Shown in pieces: positions 58,100 to 64,000 of a stretch of DNA of 64,000 nt. The position numbers were made by a program, and so were the translations under genes. Each line of letters starts with the position of its first letter. Position 1 is the first letter of the stretch. The notes under the pieces are model-generated. The model worked only from the letters and a program-made list of their open reading frames with translations. It did no database searches and was not told where the DNA came from. This stretch comes from Quercus robur (Eukaryota; Streptophyta; Magnoliopsida; Fagales; Fagaceae). The DNA lies in the NCBI RefSeq assembly GCF_932294415.1, contig NC_065541.1, forward strand, positions 51,314,290-51,378,289, given 5' to 3'.

Positions 58100-58322
58100 A
58101 TTATGACAATTAGTTTATATCTGTCTTTTACCTTAATTTGTCCCTAGTCACTGGGGTGAGGTGACATAACATGATACTGGTGGTCATCATGGTTTTGGTG
58201 ACAAACACTTTTAAATTTCAACTATTTAAGCCTTTTTTCCTTTTCTTAATTTGAATTGCCTAGTTAATTTTGTTCATTACCTTAGTGTATTATATGCCCT
58301 GCCTGAGCTTTCTTAAAAAATG

Positions 58323-58805
58323 TAGCGAGGTTTTCACCTGGTCGATGACAGTGGTCGAACTGAACTTCGGTTTTTGTTCTTTGAAAATTTGAAATAAAGT
58401 TTCCACATGGTTGTTGACAAGGGTCAAACCGAGCCTAGGTTCTAGTCCTTAGAAAATTGGTAGCAAGGTTTCCACCTAGTCGGTGACCAGGGTCGAACCA
58501 AGCCTAAGCTTCTGTCCATGGGAGATTCGTAACAAGGTTTCTACCTGGTCAATGATCGAGGTCGAACCAAGCCTAAGCTTCTGTCCTTAGGAAATTTGTA
58601 GCAAGGTTTCCACCTGGTCGGTGACCAAGGTCGAACCGAGCCTAGACTTTTGTCCTTAGGAAATTTATAACAAGGTTTTTACCTAGTCGGTGACTGGGGT
58701 CAAACCGAGCCTAGGTTCCAGTCCTTAGAAAATTGGTAGCAAGGTTTCCACCTGATCGGTGATAAAGGTCGAACCGAACCTAGGCTTCTATCCTTAGGTA
58801 ATTTG
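58323..58805. repeat. 69-bp tandem repeat, seven copies
   Basis: Unit starts fall at 58323, 58392, 58461, 58530, 58599, 58668 and 58737, an exact 69-bp period. Each holds AGCAAGGTTTCCACCTGGTC, GGTCGAACCGAGCCTA and TCCTTAGGAAATTT. Copies differ by about 5-15 bases. It lies between the antisense ORF and RNase H, where integrase is expected. 69 is a multiple of 3, but no long frame crosses the array. Confidence 0.92.
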
Positions 58806-61100
58806 AACCAACTTCATCTTCTGAAACTTGCTCACCATTTGCTTCACGAGCTTCAAGTGGTCAATCATCCGAGAATCTTTGGCTTCAAAGCTTCCTTCAA
58901 CTTGACTAACTTCCAGTCGAGAGTCTAAATACACCTCCAAGTCGACCACTCTGAGGCTAAGTGCGGCCCTCAATCCTACAAGAAGAACCTCATACTCGGC
59001 CTCATTGTTTGATGCCCTAAACCCCAATCTGAATGAATACTCCACTTTCACTCCTTATGGTGATATCATAACAATACCAGCCCCCGCTCCCATTGCACTA
59101 GATGCACCGTCCATAAACACCCTTCAGGGTCGGGCCTCTACATTACACACAACCCCCTGGTCTCTTCGAGGAGTAAACTTTGCGACAAAGTCGGCTAGTA
59201 TTTGGCCTCTGACCGAGCTTCAAGGCCGATACCGAATATCAAATGATCCTAGCCTAGTCCTTCACTTGGCTATCCGGCTTGTAAAGCTGGACCTCTTAAG
59301 CAAATATTGTAGTGGGTACTTAGTCAACACATACATCATATAAGCTTGAAAATAGTGAGGTAGCTTTCTAGTTGCATGCACTAATGCTAACGCCAACTTT
59401 TCCAAGGGCAAATACCTCGTCTCAATGTCGACCAAGGTTTTACTAATGTAGTAGATGGGCTTCTGAACTCCTTGATCTCTCAATAATACAATGCTTATTG
59501 CGTGTTCAAATACTGACAAATACATAAATAAGTCCTCACTAGCCTCCGAGGCAGACAATATCGGTGTGTTTACTTCAGGTCCTGAAAAGCCTCCTCACAC
59601 TCCTCGATCCATTGAAAACCTTTCAACTTTTTCATTAATTGGTAAAATGGACGACACCGATCAGCAGACTTTGAAACAAATCAGTTTAATGCAGCTAACA
59701 TCTCGGTCAATACCTGAACCTCCTTTGGATTACTCGGTGGCTTGAGACGCTCTATGGCACTTATTTGATCGGGATTCACCTCTATTCCTCAATGGGTGAT
59801 CATGTACCTGAGAAATTTACCAGCTCCTACACCGAAGACACATTTATCGGCATTGAGACGTAACCTGTACCACTTGAGTATTTCAAATATTCCTATTAAG
59901 TCACCGACATGTCACTGATTTGCCTTGCTTTTAACCACCATTTCATCAATGTAGACTTCCACTATATTCTCAATCTTCTCCCTGAACATTCTGGTCAACA
60001 TTCTTTGATAAGTGGCCCGGCCACATTCTTTAGCCTAAATGACATTACTATGTAATGGTAGTTAGCTTCAAGAGAGATGAATGACGTCTTCTCCTAGTCC
60101 TCAGCGGCCAAAGCATTTTAATGATAGCCCTGAAAAGTATCTAAAAAGCTCATCCTAAGGTGTCTACATGTGGCATCCACTAACTGATCAATCTTCGGCA
60201 CTGGGAAGGGATCTTTCGAGCATGCTCAGTTAAGGTCGGTAAAATCCACACAAACCCTCCACTTAAAGTTCTTCTCCTTCACTACCATAGTATTAGATAG
60301 CCATTCTGGGAAAAAGACTTCTTTTATCGCCCCTGCTTCCTTCAACTTTGCAACCTCTTGCTTAACAGCTTCAACGTGTTGCTTAGCCGATCTCCTCGGC
60401 TTTTGCTTCTTTAGTGGGAATAACGGGTCCACATTGAGTTTGTGGGTTATAAATTCCGGATTCACTCCGGGTACTTCGTATAGACTCCATGCAAAAACAT
60501 CCAGATTCTGAAATAGCAACAATAATAGGCTCACCCAATCCTCATGCGTCATACTTGTTCCTATTTGAAAACTCCTATTCTCATATGGAAGTATACTTAC
60601 CCTAATCAAATCCTTGGCACCGTTAGCCCCCTGGCCCTCTTGGGGCTCCTATAATTGCTATAAAAGGACCTCTTCGGCAGATTCTTTTTGCTTTATCTCC
60701 CGGTTTACTGCTGCCACTAAACATTGTCTCGCTACCTGCTAATCTCCTCTTACTACTACAATACCATGATCGATATGAAACTTCACCTTAACATGTAAAG
60801 TGGATGGACCGCCCCCATCATGTGAATCCATGGCCTGCCGAGTAGGCCATATAGGGAGAAAATGAGCCGACTACAATAAAGTTTACCATCACCTCCTCTC
60901 CTTCCGTGTTCACGGGAAGTGAAATCTGCCCCTCAAGTACCACCATTCAGCCATCAAATCCCACCAGAGCTGTGTCATACTTGGACAAGTCCTCAGCCTT
61001 TAATCCTAGCCCTTTAAACAGGTCAGGATACATCACCTTGGCCCTACTTCCCTAGTCTACCAACACCCTTTTGACTATAAAAATTTTTTTTGAGTAGTAA
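58794..61100 (-). pseudogene. Gypsy (Tat-type) pol remnant: protease, RT, RNase H
   Basis: Reading down the minus strand: a retropepsin-like part near 61075-60930 (VLVD*GSRAK then YPDLFKGLGLKAEDLSKYD; the stop is where many Tat elements have Gln), the RT start at 60609-60226 (NVDPLFPLKKQKPRRSAKQH, FPEWLSNTMVVKEKNFKWRV), RT core pieces around 60200-59650 with a YIDE box in place of YIDD, the RT-connected RNase H part at 59558-59262 (VQKPIYYISKTLVDIETRYL, LEKLALALVHATRKLPHYF) and the RNase H end at 59051-58794 (FRASNNEAEYEVLLVGLRAA). Many stops and shifts; not functional. Integrase is not seen. Confidence 0.85.
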
Positions 61101-61177
61101 CCACAAGTGCATCATCATATGGTTAGGTTGTTCCTTCTAAATCATCGTCGAACACAATCGACTCTCGAGTAGGCTTC

Positions 61178-62289
61178 TGTAAGGTTGAATTTATTCAACC
61201 ATCTAATTGGCTTTATTCCGTGCCAAATTTGCTTGTAATTCAGCATTTAGTAACCCTGTATTTAGGTGGGATTGTTGTAAGGGTAGTGAGTGAGATAGTG
61301 TGAAGATTGCTCAAGAGTGTGCAAGAAAACAGAGTGTCGCGGCTGGGACTCGCGACTGGACTCGCGGCTTCAACCCGCCAGAAGATGCACACGTGCCAAG
61401 CATGCTGGAAGATGAACAGTCATGCTAGCTGGAGCACTACAGGACAAAACAGGACAACTGGCCATACGGTTAACTCGCGACTGGAACTCGCGACTTAGTC
61501 AAGCCGCGAGGTCAAGCCGCGAGCCACCCCTGTTTTGGAAAAACCTGACGTTTCGCATTCCACTCCTCTTCAGTATAAATACCCTTTTAACCCACGATTG
61601 AAAGAGAGCTTCCAGAGAGAATTTTGAGAGAGAAACCCTAAAGAAAAAACAAGATTGTTTCACACACAATCCCTACCTTAGAATCTCATCAAAATCCCCC
61701 ACTCTCTTCCTCTCCATGGTCAAAACCTTGAGAGGCATTATACCAAACCTGGTTCTCACTATTATCATCTCTGTGAGACAGTCGTTTGGAGTTCTGGGAA
61801 GCAGTTAGGAAGGAGCCAATCTTCATTGGTTGATGCTACGGTGTAGTAGCGGAATCCGGGAAGCTAGAAAAGAAAAAGGTTCGGCGCAACCTCGTTGGAG
61901 CAAGAAGCTTGGAGGGCTTAGGTGCACTGGGTAGATTAGGCTTGGAGGGTCTATTGCTGTCCTTGTATCCCAACTGTATTTTCTAGTGGATTGATTACCG
62001 CTTGGAGGGCGGCGGAGAGGTTTTTCGCCGAGGTCTTCGGTTTCCTCTTCGATAACACATCGGGTGTTATCTTTGTGTTTGCATCTTCCTTCCTCTCTAT
62101 CTCTGCCTTTACATTATCTGCTGTGGTTTAATTTTGTTATGGCTTAGATAGTTGTTTAACCAATTTCATATTATAGCATATGTTAAGTTTCCGCACACTA
62201 GTTGTTTGACATATTGCTTGTGTTGGTTAAGTTAATTTTTGGGGGTCTAAACGTTCAAAAGTGTATTGGTACACGTTTTTGAACTTTCA
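61178..62289 (+). repeat. 5' LTR of family B copy 2
   Basis: 1112 bp, TGTAAGGTTGAATT to GAACTTTCA. The TCGCGA/CCGCGAG motif cluster is at 61336-61530, upstream of the TATA box, so in U3. Confidence 0.93.
61574..61581 (+). promoter_or_regulatory. TATA box of family B copy 2
   Basis: TATAAATA in CAGTATAAATACCC, about 45 bases after the motif cluster. Same place as in the other family B LTRs. Confidence 0.7.
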
Positions 62290-62291
62290 AT

Positions 62292-62311
62292 TGGTATCAG
62301 AGCGGGTACAC
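62292..62311 (+). other. tRNA-Met primer binding site, family B copy 2
   Basis: TGGTATCAGAGCGGGTACAC begins two bases after the LTR. The first 12 bases fit the plant initiator tRNA-Met 3' end. Confidence 0.9.
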
Positions 62312-62365
62312 TTGTTGTGGTTTAAATACCTAAGTGTGATCCTTGACCCCTTGTGTTTATTTGCC

Positions 62366-63388
62366 ATGGATTGTGCTTTGTATGACTCTTTGCATGATTT
62401 GGTTGGTGATGAATGTAACATGCCACGTGTTTGTGAAAATACCTCTATGAGTGTTAATCCTCATAAGTGTGATGACATGTTATTTAAATCTATGGGTGTT
62501 GTTGACAAACTCTTGAAGAAAAATGCTAAGAAGTTTCAAAAGAATTTAAGCAAGTTGTTTTGTGAAAAGGATGATTTGATTGCTAAGCTCAATGAGTCCA
62601 ACAAATTGGTTGAGAAATATAAAAAACTTGTTGAAGATTCTCTTGAAAAGCTAAAAGAGTTTGAATGTTTGAATATGGACTTGGATGCTAAACTTGTTTT
62701 GTCTAACAAACTTGTTGATGAGTTAAAATGTGAAAATGAATCTCTTAAGATGCATGCCAAGTGTTTGATTGCTGAACCCATTGATAAAATGGATGATAAT
62801 ATTTGTTGCAATCATGTTGTGGTACCCGATTTTGTGCCTAGTGTGTGTTCTACCTTAAAGGACAAATCGGTGTACATTCCTCCACATAAAAGAAATCAAA
62901 AGGTGGAGAGAAAGGCTGTTAAGTCAAAACCTTCGTTTAGGTCTCAACCTAAGGCTTTGGATGGATCTAAGTTTGTTCCAACTTGCCACCATTGTGGTGT
63001 GATTGGTCATATAAGACCTCAATGTCATAAGTTGAAGAGGGAACAAAACCATGTTGCTAGATCTATTCCCAAAAAGCCTAGTGGACCTAAACACATTGTT
63101 TGTCACCATTGTGGTGCCTTTGGTCATCTAAGACCTCATTGCTCTAAGTTTCAAGCTCTTAAGAGAATCAAAAGAAAAGAGAAACTTGAGTTTTTTGGAA
63201 GTTGTGCTAAAAAGAGTAAACTGGATTTGAGTGAAAATAACATGTTGTTAAAGAAAATGTTTAATGCTCTTAACTCCTTGACTATGTGCATCTCCGGTTC
63301 TCATTCTTCCAACCCTCGTCTTGCTTCTCTTGAGACACTCATTCCAAACAATCGTTCCGTTTGGATGAGGAAGGGTTCCTATGGTTGA
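62366..63388 (+). CDS. Short gag-like protein with two zinc knuckles
   Basis: 340 residues from ATG 62366, the first ATG after the primer site, in the frame open since 62261. It lacks the copia-type gag fold of the other three elements. Residues 45-135 are lysine/leucine-rich and likely coiled coil (KLNESNKLVEKYKKLVEDSL), matching the coiled-coil part of copia gag. Two CCHC knuckles follow at about 207-220 (CHHCGVIGHIRPQC) and 246-259 (CHHCGAFGHLRPHC), then a basic tail and RSVWMRKGSYG, typical of the segment before the protease in copia polyproteins. Zinc knuckles bind the genomic RNA. There are no stops, unlike the gag of the other copies. No protease follows in the window. Whether it can still package RNA, perhaps in particles formed by a helper gag, is unknown. 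Confidence 0.8.
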   Translation: MDCALYDSLHDLVGDECNMPRVCENTSMSVNPHKCDDMLFKSMGVVDKLLKKNAKKFQKNLSKLFCEKDDLIAKLNESNKLVEKYKKLVEDSLEKLKEFECLNMDLDAKLVLSNKLVDELKCENESLKMHAKCLIAEPIDKMDDNICCNHVVVPDFVPSVCSTLKDKSVYIPPHKRNQKVERKAVKSKPSFRSQPKALDGSKFVPTCHHCGVIGHIRPQCHKLKREQNHVARSIPKKPSGPKHIVCHHCGAFGHLRPHCSKFQALKRIKRKEKLEFFGSCAKKSKLDLSENNMLLKKMFNALNSLTMCISGSHSSNPRLASLETLIPNNRSVWMRKGSYG

Positions 63389-64000
63389 GTTTTTGCTCTT
63401 TTGGTCCTTGATCTAATTCTTTCGATCTTTGTAGGACCCTTCATGCATTAAATGTCATATCTTCATGCATTTTGTGCATCTTGCATTTATTTGTATGCAT
63501 TGTTTCGTTTTTTATCTTACTTTTATGTTTCTATTTTGTGTGAGTAAAAATCCAAAACCACATAAAAAGTGAAAAATTCAAAAAGTTTGATCGTATTTGT
63601 TTGAGCACATATCACATGTGAGTTTGGCCTTGTACTTTTGTACAAATGGCTTTGTGCATTTACGAGCTTAGCTTGTTATTTTTGCACCTATATCTTTGTG
63701 GGAAAAATCTTGACATCTTTGTGTGATTGTTGTAAATCGATCTTCAAGCTTGTCATGAATGATTAGTCAATAGTCATGTTGGTCTTGATACATGCGTAGA
63801 CTTGTGCTTATGTCTCTTCCCACTCTTTTATTTTTATTGCTTAAAGAGCTCAATTAATGTAAATCTCAAAATGAAAAGAGATAATGAGCTGCAAAAGCCG
63901 TCGCACATACTAGTATTCGACTAGGAAAAAGGGAAAGCGACTTATATGAAAATGTATGATGCCCAAAAAGCCAAAGGCTTGTTCTTCAAAGTGAAATATC
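63389..64000 (+). other. Non-coding internal region of family B copy 2
   Basis: No ORF. The end part (63840-63990) is the counterpart of 13160-13330 in the other family B copy. The element continues outside the window. Confidence 0.6.

Larger units (their letters stand above)
54854..61177 (-). mobile_element. Ty3/Gypsy element, Tat type, partial and decayed
   Basis: 3' LTR at 54854-55384, polypurine tract just inside it, a plus-strand antisense ORF region (55862-58099), a 69-bp tandem array, then on the minus strand RNase H, RT and protease remnants up to about 61100. The order pol - antisense ORF - 3' LTR is typical of the Tat lineage. Integrase, expected after RNase H, is not visible. The gag and 5' LTR are not in the window because another LTR element is inserted at 61178. 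It was inserted into the second kinase copy. Confidence 0.82.
61178..64000 (+). mobile_element. gag-only LTR retrotransposon, family B copy 2 (partial)
   Basis: The left LTR (61178-62289), primer site, an intact short gag-like ORF and the first 0.6 kb of the non-coding internal part are in the window; the rest is cut off. The LTR is the reverse of the family B LTRs at 8626 and 15773. It is inserted in the Gypsy pol region. The left duplication should be GCTTC (61173-61177). Confidence 0.9.

Noticed and set aside
62536-62811. Minus-strand Ser-rich frame opposite the short gag ORF
   Set aside because: Antisense shadow of a Lys/Leu-rich coiled coil.
1-64000. tRNA, rRNA or organellar DNA
   Set aside because: No cloverleaf-like gene, rRNA-like stretch or organelle gene was recognised; tRNA-like matches are only the 12-20-base primer sites of the LTR elements.

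Overview
The window is nuclear DNA of a flowering plant, most likely a woody eudicot. It has AT-rich intergenic DNA, GT-AG introns, nested LTR retrotransposons with plant initiator-tRNA-Met primer sites, and an intron-rich kinase of the plant PUB33 class. Repeat style and gene content suggest Fagales (oak or chestnut type), but that is a guess. Only one host gene looks complete; most of the rest is transposons of several ages.

Layout. 1-16.9 kb: two minus-strand LTR elements with exact 5-bp target duplications (TSDs), 544-7457 (AAAAT) and 8626-16869 (ATATA), with a solo LTR between them (7581-8441, ATAAT). 17.8-19.2 kb: a non-autonomous hAT element holding another solo LTR (18015-18841). 22.0-29.7 kb: a third minus-strand LTR element (22234-28683, AATAT) splits an older Gypsy-type LTR. 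30.0-39.6 kb: an eight-exon minus-strand gene for a 792-residue USP-coiled coil-kinase protein with no U-box; its introns hold MITEs. 41.8-43.9 kb: a Harbinger-like MITE split by a solo LTR (42668-43608, GAGAG). 44.45-49.30 kb: a complete PIF/Harbinger transposon with both ORFs open. 49.8-51.5 kb: a decayed fragment of a meiotic PRD3/PAIR1-like gene. 52.0-54.85 kb: a second copy of the 3' part of the kinase gene, cut by a Ty3/Gypsy Tat-type element (54854-61177) that has antisense ORF, protease, RT and RNase H remnants and a 69-bp tandem array. 61.18-64 kb: a plus-strand LTR element, same family as 8626-16869, inserted in the Gypsy element and running off the window.

The three complete LTR elements are of special interest. 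Each has primer site, a copia-type gag, a second ORF with the plant 'Transposase_32' type domain, and a polypurine tract, but no protease, integrase, RT or RNase H. They are gag-only (TR-GAG-like) elements that would need pol from elsewhere. Each family also has its own short palindromic motif (TCGATAGATCGA or TCGCGA type) clustered both in the LTR and in the 3' internal region. Their ORFs carry many premature stops explained by C-to-T or G-to-A transitions, as expected from deamination of methylated cytosine. Five very small poly(A) insertions with TSDs of 9-19 bp show LINE-type reverse transcription; one is supported by an empty site in the kinase paralogue.
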